DNA of 25,221 bases from an uncultured Collinsella sp. (lineage in GTDB: Bacteria; Actinomycetota; Coriobacteriia; Coriobacteriales; Coriobacteriaceae): positions 1 to 25,221 of the forward strand of contig CAUGNQ010000027.1 in assembly GCA_959600835.1 (NCBI GenBank), given 5' to 3'. How positions within the stretch are numbered: position 1 is the stretch's first letter; the number at the start of each line of letters is the position of its first letter. The notes beneath the pieces were generated by a model, which had not been told where the DNA came from, ran no database searches, and saw only the letters and a list, made by a program, of their open reading frames with translations. Below are positions 1-7,677 of the stretch, one piece after another. The position numbers and the translations under genes were made by a program.

Positions 1-10
1 GAGTTCCGCA

Positions 11-47
11 CGCAAAGAAGGCCACTTAATGTGGCCTTCGTCTTGCG
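11..47 (+). terminator. Hairpin, probable terminator of an upstream gene
   Basis: Perfect 9-bp stem GAAGGCCAC/GTGGCCTTC (17-25 and 31-39) with loop TTAAT, extended by CGCAA (11-15) pairing with TTGCG (43-47). There is no clean T-run, so it could be a terminator without one, or an RNA-processing hairpin. The gene it would serve lies outside the window. Confidence 0.55.
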
Positions 48-123
48 CAGGACTGTAGAGCAGCAAGCCTAACCCATCTCGCACGCCCGTCAGACACACT
101 CTCAAAGATTTTCAAAAAAGTTG

Positions 124-153
124 TTGACGCGCGCGTAACGACTCGTCTAATAT
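124..153 (+). promoter_or_regulatory. Promoter of the tRNA cluster
   Basis: A -35 box TTGACG (124-129) and a -10 box TAATAT (148-153) are separated by 18 bp. The first tRNA begins at 168, the expected distance for a stable-RNA promoter. An A/T-rich stretch (about 103-122) lies immediately upstream. Confidence 0.75.
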
Positions 154-167
154 ATCCCTTGCGCGAT

Positions 168-244
168 GGACCTGTAGCTCAGTTGGTTAGAGCGTCCGGC
201 TGATAACCGGGAGGTCACAAGTTCGAATCTTGTCAGGTCCACCA
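168..244 (+). tRNA. tRNA-Ile (GAT)
   Basis: A 77-nt cloverleaf including an encoded CCA. The acceptor stem is GGACCTG/CAGGTCC with discriminator A241. The anticodon is GAT within CTGATAA, and the T-arm contains GTTCGAATC. It is the first gene of an Ile-Ala-Ile cluster and is identical to the copy at 392-468. This gene type often sits in rRNA operons with tRNA-Ala, but no rRNA sequence is present here. Confidence 0.97.
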
Positions 245-255
245 CTTTCTTTCGC

Positions 256-300
256 AATAAACACCCCAGCGAGAGCCGAGTCGCCGCTGGGGTGTTTATT
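256..300 (+). terminator. 16-bp perfect hairpin between tRNA-Ile and tRNA-Ala
   Basis: AATAAACACCCCAGCG (256-271) and its exact complement (285-300) form a 16-bp stem with a 13-nt loop. The 3' side ends in GTTTATT rather than a T-run. It may be a partial terminator separating the first tRNA-Ile from the next two tRNAs, or a processing signal. A symmetrical hairpin like this could act on either strand. Confidence 0.6.
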
Positions 301-311
301 ACTGTCTCCGT

Positions 312-387
312 GGGGGTTTAGCTCAGCTGGGAGAGCGCGGGCTTTGCAAGCCTGAGGTCAGGGGTTCGATCCCCCTAACCTCCACCA
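312..387 (+). tRNA. tRNA-Ala (TGC)
   Basis: A 76-nt cloverleaf with encoded CCA. The acceptor stem GGGGGTT/AACCTCC has one G-T pair. The anticodon TGC lies in CTTTGCAAG and the T-arm is GGGGTTCGATCCCC. It ends 4 nt before the second tRNA-Ile, so the two are surely co-transcribed. Confidence 0.97.
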
Positions 388-391
388 TGAT

Positions 392-468
392 GGACCTGTA
401 GCTCAGTTGGTTAGAGCGTCCGGCTGATAACCGGGAGGTCACAAGTTCGAATCTTGTCAGGTCCACCA
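392..468 (+). tRNA. tRNA-Ile (GAT), second identical copy
   Basis: All 77 nt are identical to the copy at 168-244, with anticodon GAT and encoded CCA. The flanking sequence (ATGATGG versus GCGATGG) shows little shared DNA beyond the gene. The duplication is therefore either old or kept identical by gene conversion. Confidence 0.97.
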
Positions 469-482
469 TCAAAACTGTGAAG

Positions 483-511
483 AGCCTCGAGGGTTTCCTC
501 GGGGCTTTTTT
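483..511 (+). terminator. Intrinsic terminator of the tRNA cluster
   Basis: AGCCTCGAGG (483-492) pairs with CCTCGGGGCT (497-506) with one T-G pair and loop GTTT, followed by six T (506-511). It is placed 14 nt after the last tRNA. Confidence 0.9.
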
Positions 512-564
512 CTTACCTGCTGGAGTAGTCAAAAGAGCCCCGTCCCAAAAAGACTACTTTGATT

Positions 565-594
565 TTGTGTGCTGTGCGAAAGTTTGGGTAGTAT
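565..594 (+). promoter_or_regulatory. Possible promoter upstream of the DUF151 gene
   Basis: A weak -35 TTGTGT (565-570) and -10 TAGTAT (589-594) are 18 bp apart, 56 nt before the start codon at 651. The boxes match consensus only partly, and TATAGC (592-597) is an alternative -10. The stretch 512-650 contains no gene that I can support. Confidence 0.4.
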
Positions 595-650
595 AGCTAT
601 TCAATGCGGCGGGCTGCCGCGTGTTAACCGCTACGTACCGGAGGTGTTCC

Positions 651-1151
651 ATGGTTCGTGTCGACATAGAGACCATCGTCATGGCCGCCGGTCCCGTGCC
701 ATCGCTTATCGTGCTTCGTGAGCGCAGCAGCAAATCGGACTCGCCCGCGCCGCTGCGTTCCCTTTCCATTCAGACTGGTTCGTTTGAAGCTGCTGCCATC
801 AGCCGCGGCATCGATAGCGGCCGCGCCGAGCGCCCGATTACCCATGACCTGCTGCTCGATACCGTTGACGCCCTGGGTGCCAAACTCGAGCGCATCGAGA
901 TCGTTCGCGCCGAGCCGCCGGTGTTCTACGCGACGATCGTCGTACTGGTCGATGGCGAGGAGCGCAAGATCGACGCCCGCCCCAGTGACGCCATTGCCCT
1001 TGCCGTGCGCAGCAATGCTCCCATGTTTGTGGAGGACGACATCATGAATCGCTTGGGCACTGTTTCTACCCACGCCGAGGATGTCGACGACGAGCAGGAG
1101 TTCGAGAAGTTCGACGAGTTCGTCCATACGCTCTCCCCCGATGACTTCTAA
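651..1151 (+). CDS. Bifunctional nuclease family protein (DUF151)
   Basis: This 166-residue protein has the BFN/DUF151 pattern: an N-terminal strand region MVRVDIETIVMA, a central ITHDLLLDTVDALGAKLERIEI block, then FYATIVVLVDG followed by ARPSDAIALAVRSNAPMFV, the most conserved part of the family. Plant relatives have been described as nucleases acting on RNA and DNA, but the role of bacterial members is not well defined. The C-terminus is acidic (DVDDEQEFEKFDEF). The ATG at 651 is chosen because GGAGG (640-644) precedes it; an in-frame ATG at 621 has no such site. The next gene follows closely, suggesting a small operon. The family call is firm, the biochemical role is not. Confidence 0.85.
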   Translation: MVRVDIETIVMAAGPVPSLIVLRERSSKSDSPAPLRSLSIQTGSFEAAAISRGIDSGRAERPITHDLLLDTVDALGAKLERIEIVRAEPPVFYATIVVLVDGEERKIDARPSDAIALAVRSNAPMFVEDDIMNRLGTVSTHAEDVDDEQEFEKFDEFVHTLSPDDF

Positions 1152-1184
1152 ATGCGGGGCGGCAGAGTTGCGGAGTGTTCGCTG

Positions 1185-1541
1185 ATGGCCGGCGGTATGT
1201 CGGCTGAGGCGGCGGCCATTGCGCGCGAGGCCCAGATGCGCTCGGAGGCTTCTGAGGCGGCACGCATTGCCTATGTGACGCAGGCCCGCACGCTTCGCGA
1301 GCGCCGCGGCTCGTTTATCAAGATGGTTGTCGTCTCCGCCCTTGTCGCGGCTATCTGCTCGCGCCTTCGTGGTACAGTTGGTGCGCTTGGGTTTTCGGTT
1401 TCAACAGGCTTGGTAATCTGGGGCGTGGTCGATGCGGTCATGCTGACCAACCAGATCAAGGTACTCGACAAGCGCGCGATGGATATGATGCGCGCCCGTG
1501 ACGCTGCCGCCAAGATCGCTGCCGAGGCACAGGAACTGTAA
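1185..1541 (+). CDS. Small two-helix membrane protein, unknown function
   Basis: A 118-residue protein that I do not recognise. Residues 1-42 are Ala/Glu/Arg-rich and probably helical or coiled. Two hydrophobic segments follow, at about 46-58 and 65-87, separated by a short basic turn (SRLRG). A second charged helix with Ala/Lys/Met (about 90-118) ends the protein. The ATG at 1185 has GGAG (1172-1175) nine bases upstream. An in-frame ATG at 1152 directly touches the stop of the DUF151 gene and would add 11 residues by coupled translation. Gene order suggests co-expression with the DUF151 protein. A hairpin-type inner-membrane protein with both ends in the cytoplasm is the simplest reading. 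Confidence 0.7.
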   Translation: MAGGMSAEAAAIAREAQMRSEASEAARIAYVTQARTLRERRGSFIKMVVVSALVAAICSRLRGTVGALGFSVSTGLVIWGVVDAVMLTNQIKVLDKRAMDMMRARDAAAKIAAEAQEL

Positions 1542-1571
1542 CGACGCCAGACTCGATGGGAAGGTCTAAAG

Positions 1572-2021
1572 ATGGCACAGGATATGCAGGACGCCGGTAA
1601 CGTCTCCGCCGAGCTCGACGCCATGGTGTGCGATCTGATCGGCGCGTTCTTGGACGACCTTGCCGCCGGCGAGAATCCGGGCGTAGTTGTGGCGATCGAG
1701 GACGCTGCTTCCAACCGATATCTGGCGGCGCTCGACGAAGATGGCGAGGAGGCATGCCTCGAGGCTGCCACCAACTTTATCTCCGAGCACAAGATGGGTC
1801 TTAAGGACGAGGGGCTGGGCCGCATCGCCCGCTATGCCATCGGCTACACCGGTTGTGTCGAAATTGACGGCGGCTATCACGACGCCCTGCTCGTGAGTTT
1901 CTTCGAAACCACGCTCGAGAGCGGTTTTTCGGCATACGTGCTGTATGAGGGCATGGGTGCCGGCGATGGTTTTATGTGGAGCGACCCTGAACCTGCAGGT
2001 GAGGAAACCCCTCTCATCTAA
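1572..2021 (+). CDS. Acidic protein of unknown function
   Basis: This 149-residue soluble protein is rich in Asp, Glu, Ala and Gly, with no signal peptide or membrane segment. The N-terminal half looks helical (SAELDAMVCDLIGAFLDDLAAG). The second half alternates strands and turns (GVVVAIEDAASNRYLAAL, YAIGYTGCVEIDGGYHDALLVSFFE, SGFSAYVLYEGMG), suggesting a compact alpha/beta domain. No catalytic motif is evident and I do not recognise the family. GGGAAGG (1558-1564) precedes the ATG by seven bases. It lies 30 nt after the small membrane-protein gene on the same strand, so it probably belongs to the same transcript. Codon use matches its neighbours, so it is native. Confidence 0.75.
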   Translation: MAQDMQDAGNVSAELDAMVCDLIGAFLDDLAAGENPGVVVAIEDAASNRYLAALDEDGEEACLEAATNFISEHKMGLKDEGLGRIARYAIGYTGCVEIDGGYHDALLVSFFETTLESGFSAYVLYEGMGAGDGFMWSDPEPAGEETPLI

Positions 2022-2138
2022 AATCGCTAAAATAAACGAGTTTTCGGTAAAAGGCTCAATATTCCCGCCGAGCGTTGCATTGCTGGGTGGGTCGCATACG
2101 CGTGCCGCTTGTATATGGATAGAAGATAGGGGAACTAC

Positions 2139-3977
<1,839 letters not shown>

Positions 3978-4003
3978 GTGCTGGGTTTTATAGCTTTAAT
4001 GAG

Positions 4004-4038
4004 AAAGGGCGTCGACCGCAATGGTCGGCGCCCTTTTT
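4004..4038 (+). terminator. Intrinsic terminator of typA
   Basis: AAAGGGCGTCGACC (4004-4017) pairs with GGTCGGCGCCCTTT (4023-4036) with one T-G pair. The loop is GCAAT and a run of five T (4034-4038) follows. It lies 27 nt after the typA stop. Confidence 0.92.
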
Positions 4039-4065
4039 GGTGCATGGGGATTGAGGCGGCCTACG

Positions 4066-4098
4066 CCACCACAAAGGTGCCTGTCCCCTTTGTGGTGG
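4066..4098. repeat. 12-bp palindrome with GGTGCCTGTCCCC core (REP-like)
   Basis: CCACCACAAAGG (4066-4077) and CCTTTGTGGTGG (4087-4098) form a perfect 12-bp stem around TGCCTGTCC. It sits between the convergent ends of typA and the minus-strand bactofilin-like gene, next to the typA terminator. The internal phrase resembles extragenic palindromes found repeatedly in many genomes (from memory). It may also stop transcription arriving from the minus strand. Confidence 0.7.
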
Positions 4099-4105
4099 TT
4101 GGTGG

Positions 4106-5251
4106 TTAGGCGGTGGGAAGGCCTGGCGTGTTAGCCGGCTGCTGCGGCTTGAGGTGGGCGTTGTGCCAAATGATTTGGATGACGTAGCCGAGCGTGAAGA
4201 CGAAGGCTACGCCGCTGACAAAGCTGCCCATAAGAGGAAGTGCCGTGAGCGCGCCCGCGACGATACCGCCCGCGGCGGCCATGGCGAAGCGGTTTTGGTT
4301 GTGTCCGACCATGCGTGCGATCGCGGTACCCGTAAATGCCGCCGAGACCAAAGCGATGCCGATGATGCTGCACATGAGGGCTCCGGCGAGCGACAGGCCT
4401 GCAATCGAGATGATAAGCAGCAGGACGGCGGGAGCGATGGCGACCGTGCCCAGAAGGCCGCTTACCCACAGTGGCATGGGATGCTGATGGAGCATGCCGG
4501 CGGCGCTGGCGGTTGCGCGCGGAAAGACAAGCTCAAGCAGGATAGCGACAAAGCAGGTGGAAAGCGCTGCGGCAACGATGCCGCCGATCATGTCGTTGAC
4601 CGTAGAGGTGTTCTCGTTCTCGGTCCGGTCGATCTTGAGGGCTCCAACCTGGGCGCCCTCGGCCCGCTCGGGGTCCTGTGAGACGTGGGCGTTCACCGTG
4701 CCGGTGATGCGGGCGTTTTTACCCAGGATGAGCTTGTCGGCCCAGACTTCAACATTGCCATCGACGGTGCCGTCGATGGTAACGGTGTCGCCGGCAAGCG
4801 CCGCCGATTTGGCGGAGCCGCGCAGGGCGACCGTTTCGCCCGCCGCGTAAAAACAGTTGGCGGTGCTGCCGGTGTTGAGCACGACGTGCTGGCCGGCCAC
4901 CGTGACGCTGCCATCGATTGCGGTTTTGGCGATATCGATGGTGCGTGCCGCCAGACGAACGGCGCCGCCTACGGTGCAATCGCGAATCGACAGGTTCTCA
5001 CCAGCCGCGATAATATCGCGGCCGATGGAGGCGTCGTCTAGGTTGAGACTTTGGCCGGCCCAGTACAGGTCGCCTTCGATACCGGACGGAGTTGAGTCAA
5101 CTTCGGTTGCGAGCATGTTTCCCGCGGTGTCGGTGCCGGCGAACGACACCGTGGGAAGTGCGGTGAGCGCGAGCGCAATCAGCGCGAATAGGATGGTGAT
5201 GCGGGCCTGCGCTTTGTGGCGCCGGATCGACGGTACTTGGTTGCAAGGCAT
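4106..5251 (-). CDS. Secreted/membrane bactofilin-like (polymer-forming) protein
   Basis: A 381-residue protein. Residues 1-38 form a signal peptide: basic MPCNQVPSIRRHKAQAR, a hydrophobic core, then a likely cut after SFA. Residues about 58-190 are short repeating strands (IAAGENLSI, GGAVRLAARTIDI, DGSVTVAGQHVVL, GDTVTIDGTVDGNVEV, KLILGKNARITGTV), the right-handed beta-helix pattern of bactofilin or polymer-forming domains. From about 220 onward lie four to five hydrophobic segments (about 222-243, 262-283, 285-305, 325-340, 345-362), ending in a Pro/Gln-rich tail. The beta-helix would be displayed outside and anchored by the C-terminal membrane domain. The ATG at 5251 is chosen for the upstream GAAGGA; an earlier in-frame ATG at 5299 reads through the palindrome at 5264-5288. 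Function is unknown; an envelope scaffold role is a guess. Confidence 0.75.
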   Translation of the reverse strand: MPCNQVPSIRRHKAQARITILFALIALALTALPTVSFAGTDTAGNMLATEVDSTPSGIEGDLYWAGQSLNLDDASIGRDIIAAGENLSIRDCTVGGAVRLAARTIDIAKTAIDGSVTVAGQHVVLNTGSTANCFYAAGETVALRGSAKSAALAGDTVTIDGTVDGNVEVWADKLILGKNARITGTVNAHVSQDPERAEGAQVGALKIDRTENENTSTVNDMIGGIVAAALSTCFVAILLELVFPRATASAAGMLHQHPMPLWVSGLLGTVAIAPAVLLLIISIAGLSLAGALMCSIIGIALVSAAFTGTAIARMVGHNQNRFAMAAAGGIVAGALTALPLMGSFVSGVAFVFTLGYVIQIIWHNAHLKPQQPANTPGLPTA

Positions 5252-5263
5252 AGTGAATCCTTC

Positions 5264-5288
5264 GTTAGATACTCGACAGGTATCTAAC
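5264..5288 (-). promoter_or_regulatory. 9-bp palindrome just upstream of the bactofilin-like gene
   Basis: GTTAGATAC (5264-5272) and GTATCTAAC (5280-5288) form a perfect inverted repeat with a 7-nt spacer, ending 12 nt before the start codon and touching the GAAGGA ribosome site. It is compatible with a repressor operator or with an RNA hairpin beside the ribosome binding site. Confidence 0.55.
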
Positions 5289-5357
5289 AGGGTACCCACC
5301 GCGCGGGCGCTCTAAAAGAATCTCTCGGTTGCATTTCGAGGGGTTGTGCTGTGCTAC

Positions 5358-6047
5358 CTACTTTTTACGGTGCAAAAAGCGCGCGATGTCTTCCTCGGTA
5401 GGGCTTTTAATGTCAAAGCGCAGTGATAGCCAGCGCAGCCCCATGGTCACCACAACGCATACGACCAGCGCGGCAACATTGCTCATGAGGCCGCTCATGA
5501 CGAGGGCTACATAGCTTGCCGATCCGGCGATGGCCGCGATGGCATAGAAGTTGGTGCGTTGGAAAATGCCCGGGACCACGCCCATAAAGCCGTCGCGCAG
5601 CATGCCGCCGCCCACGGCGGTAAAGAAGCCCATCATGATACATACGGCGGGCGCAAATCCGTACACCAACGCCTTGTCCGCGCCGGTTGCTGCATAGATG
5701 CCGACCGAGATGATGTCGAGCAGGGGAATGAGTTTTTCGGGCTTATCGACGATTGCCGGGAAGATATAGATGATGGCGGCTGTGGCGATGGAAAGCGGTA
5801 GTGCCATGGGCTGGTTGAGGATGTAGACGTTGCCGACCTGGAGCGTCATATCGCGCAAAAGACCGCCGCCCAGACCGCAGACCACCGCGAGCGCGACCGC
5901 GCCCACCAGGTCGAGCTTGTGCTCGCGAGCGACCAGCACGCCCGAGATCGATGCCGCGACAACGGCGAACATCTCGAGCCAAAATGGGATAGCGACCATG
6001 GCATCCGAGGCGTGTGAAGTAACAGTCATAGCGGCGACGACGGGCAA
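5358..6047 (-). CDS. TRIC-type cation channel / UPF0126 membrane protein
   Basis: A 229-residue polytopic membrane protein with about seven hydrophobic helices. It is built as two related halves, each with the family motif GGGLLRD (first half) or GGGMLRD (second half). This is the UPF0126/YadS-YicG layout, whose members include prokaryotic trimeric intracellular cation (TRIC) channels that conduct potassium. The C-terminus is cytoplasmic and charged (SPTEEDIARFLHRKK). A TTG start at 6047 is chosen because AAAGGA (6055-6060 on the plus strand, read in reverse) lies seven bases upstream. The nearby ATG (6029) is 25 nt from that site, and the ATG at 6164 would add 39 non-conserved-looking residues and run into the palindromic repeat. 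The substrate here is not shown by sequence. Confidence 0.85.
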   Translation of the reverse strand: MPVVAAMTVTSHASDAMVAIPFWLEMFAVVAASISGVLVAREHKLDLVGAVALAVVCGLGGGLLRDMTLQVGNVYILNQPMALPLSIATAAIIYIFPAIVDKPEKLIPLLDIISVGIYAATGADKALVYGFAPAVCIMMGFFTAVGGGMLRDGFMGVVPGIFQRTNFYAIAAIAGSASYVALVMSGLMSNVAALVVCVVVTMGLRWLSLRFDIKSPTEEDIARFLHRKK

Positions 6048-6160
6048 GATGAGGTCCTTTGATTCTCGGGTTTGAACAATGCCCGTACATAGTACATGGT
6101 TGGAGGCGATTGAGACCCTATTGCTCGGCAAACGGTAGGGGTTGGGTGCGGTCATAGGTT

Positions 6161-6230
6161 CCAAACATGTATACCAGCCTCCAAAGATGTCGAAAAATGT
6201 CGTTTTTGGCGGATGATGTACATGTTTTGG
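6161..6230. repeat. Palindromic 70-bp repeat, copy A
   Basis: This imperfect palindrome begins CCAAACATGTATACC and ends GATGTACATGTTTTGG, with inner arms CCTCCAAA / TTTTTGGCGG around GATGTCGAAAAATGTCG. It matches the reverse complement of copy B (7361-7430) at about 59 of 70 positions. It lies just beyond the 3' end of the nuclease gene and about 114 nt upstream of the TRIC gene start. GTCATA (6151-6156) precedes it, as near copy B. Confidence 0.8.
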
Positions 6231-6250
6231 CGCGCGCCGAGCGGGCGACG

Positions 6251-7258
6251 TTACTCGGAGGGCGTCTCTATGTCCTTCGTGCCCTTCCAGTTGCGGATAA
6301 GTGCCTTTCGCAGTTCGTTTTGCTTTCGCTGATACTCGGCATCCGTGCAGCGGGGCATACCGAGTGCTTCGCGGATATTGTTCATGGCACGGTGAAAAGC
6401 GAGTTGACTGGCAAATTGCGCTGAGGTGAGTGTGACAATGCGATAACCCATTTGGGCGAGCACAGCTTCGCGTTCCGCATCTGCTCCCTTACGGCCAGTC
6501 TCGTCGTGAAAGCCACCCTTATATTCGATGCCGAGCTCTCTGCGCTTATAGGTAATGAGGGCATCGATTTTGAGTGTTCGGGCTTTGGTGCAATGCCAAA
6601 GACGTTGAGGGATCTCGAGCGGTCGGTTGAGCTCGATGCCTCGAATGCCAACGCCGCCTTCGCTTGTTGGAAGTGAAAGTGCGATTGCCGATGCAGCCTC
6701 CATAGGCGAGACCGAGTGGTCGTAGACATGTCTGAGCGCGAGTCGCGCGCGTGTGGCACCGGGTTTGCCAGGGTGTTGATCGAGCAGTTCGACAATTTCG
6801 TCCTTGGAGGTGGTTGCTGGTTGCTCGGTATAAGGGTCAGAGGGATTAAGGCCCATGCGATAGTCGCCGCAAACTTCGTAGCCATACTCGAGGTATTCGA
6901 TTCTATCCATCCACTCGGCGGCGAGCACGAAGGTGAAGGCTTCGTCGGTGATAAAGATGCCGGGCGTAAGCTCGTCAATATGGCCATAGGGTAGGCTTTG
7001 GCCGAGAACATGGCAAGTGACGCCGTTGGTGCGAATTCGCTCGAAAGCAAACACTACGGAGATATCGATAGTCTTGAACATATCGGGCGGAATGCCGCAG
7101 TCGGTGAGGGCCTGTCGTATGCGCGCGATGCGTTGCTGGGTGGAGAGACCTCTTGCGCCTATCTGGTAGTCGTGTTGCGCGACCGCTTGAACCCGGCCTT
7201 GCGGCGCGTGATGGACGAGCCATGCAGTTTTATGCGAAATGAGAACAGGGGTATCCAT
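6251..7258 (-). CDS. PD-(D/E)XK nuclease-like protein, DUF559 type
   Basis: A 335-residue protein. The C-terminal third carries a nuclease-like core: D232 in KIDALITY, E245-x-K247 in GIEYKGG, and a downstream ADAEREAVLAQMGYRIVTLT helix-strand. This matches the PD-(D/E)XK fold as in DUF559 and Vsr-like proteins. The SPMEAASAIALSLP block (about 184-197) also resembles actinobacterial DUF559 proteins. The N-terminal half is a separate domain of unknown role, and AbiEi-like partners are known for such fusions. The ATG at 7258 has AGAGG upstream. A possible -10 TATATT lies at 7314-7319. Its codons (more A/T-ending, e.g. TTG, ATA, AAT) look less biased than typA or carB, hinting at transfer. It is bracketed by the repeats at 6161 and 7361. 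A defence or mobile-element role is an inference; catalytic activity is untested. Confidence 0.7.
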   Translation of the reverse strand: MDTPVLISHKTAWLVHHAPQGRVQAVAQHDYQIGARGLSTQQRIARIRQALTDCGIPPDMFKTIDISVVFAFERIRTNGVTCHVLGQSLPYGHIDELTPGIFITDEAFTFVLAAEWMDRIEYLEYGYEVCGDYRMGLNPSDPYTEQPATTSKDEIVELLDQHPGKPGATRARLALRHVYDHSVSPMEAASAIALSLPTSEGGVGIRGIELNRPLEIPQRLWHCTKARTLKIDALITYKRRELGIEYKGGFHDETGRKGADAEREAVLAQMGYRIVTLTSAQFASQLAFHRAMNNIREALGMPRCTDAEYQRKQNELRKALIRNWKGTKDIETPSE

Positions 7259-7360
7259 TGGGGACCTCTCGCTCTGAGTCGATACCCAACTCTTATGTCC
7301 GTTGAGGTGGGGAAATATACCGAATGCGAGTAAGCCGACTCATGCACGGCGTGTGTCATA

Positions 7361-7430
7361 TACAAACGTGTACACCACCCTCCAAAAACGACATTTTTTG
7401 ACATCTTTGGAGGGTGATGTACATGTTTGG
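7361..7430. repeat. Palindromic 70-bp repeat, copy B
   Basis: An imperfect palindrome with arms ACCACCCTCCAAAAACGACAT and the complement ending GGAGGGTGATGTACATGTTTGG, around a T-rich centre. It is inverted relative to copy A (6161-6230). It lies about 103 nt upstream of the nuclease start, and GTCATA (7355-7360) adjoins it. Both arms would fold into a long hairpin in RNA or single-stranded DNA. Confidence 0.8.
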
Positions 7431-7485
7431 GATGTTGGGTTGGGATTGAACGTGATGGGGGTGTGGGTTGAAGAGGAGGGATGTC

Positions 7486-7534
7486 TAAATTTTGAGCGGA
7501 GCTCAAAATTTATTCGGTCGGCTTGCGCCGACCG
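7486..7534. repeat. Two adjacent perfect hairpins
   Basis: TAAATTTTGAGC (7486-7497) pairs with GCTCAAAATTTA (7501-7512) around GGA. Two bases later CGGTCGGC (7515-7522) pairs with GCCGACCG (7527-7534) around TTGC. Neither adjoins a recognised gene. The stretch 7259-7677 contains no credible coding sequence; it holds copy B, these hairpins, the terminator-like hairpin at 7545 and the tRNA fragment at 7589. Confidence 0.7.
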
Positions 7535-7544
7535 CGCTGCGCTA

Positions 7545-7570
7545 AAAACGCGCCACTGGCGCGTTTTCTT
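7545..7570 (+). terminator. Terminator-like hairpin
   Basis: AAAACGCGCC (7545-7554) pairs perfectly with GGCGCGTTTT (7558-7567) with loop ACT, then CTT. The A-flank on one side and T-flank on the other make it usable in both directions. No upstream plus-strand gene is visible, so it may be the remnant of a lost gene or element. Confidence 0.55.
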
Positions 7571-7588
7571 TACGCTTTGCGCCCTGGC

Positions 7589-7613
7589 GGGTTCGAATCC
7601 CTCCTCCTCCGCC
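7589..7613 (+). pseudogene. 25-nt tRNA-Ser 3'-end fragment, inverted relative to the intact gene
   Basis: Starting GGGTTCGAATCCC and ending CCGCC, these 25 bases are identical to the T-arm and acceptor 3' side of the tRNA-Ser(CGA) gene at 7678-7768, but on the opposite strand. Identity stops upstream at the T-stem and downstream at the CCA (CCG here instead of CCA). The D-arm and anticodon arm are missing. Such fragments are typical att-site scars of elements that integrate into tRNA genes, though those are normally direct repeats. Confidence 0.7.
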
Positions 7614-7639
7614 GTATTTGCTTGTAAGGGACTCTAAAC

Positions 7640-7664
7640 AAAAAAGCCCCCGTTTTCGGGAGCT
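7640..7664 (-). terminator. Intrinsic terminator of tRNA-Ser(CGA)
   Basis: On the minus strand, AGCTCCCG pairs with CGGGGGCT (one T-G pair) around AAAA, followed by a run of six T. It is 13 nt downstream of the tRNA 3' end. Confidence 0.88.
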
Positions 7665-7677
7665 TTCTCAACCAAAA

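Noticed and set aside
7302..7637. 111-codon plus-strand frame upstream of the tRNA-Ser genes
   Set aside because: It runs through the palindromic repeat, the hairpins and the tRNA fragment, has no ribosome site and has no family features.
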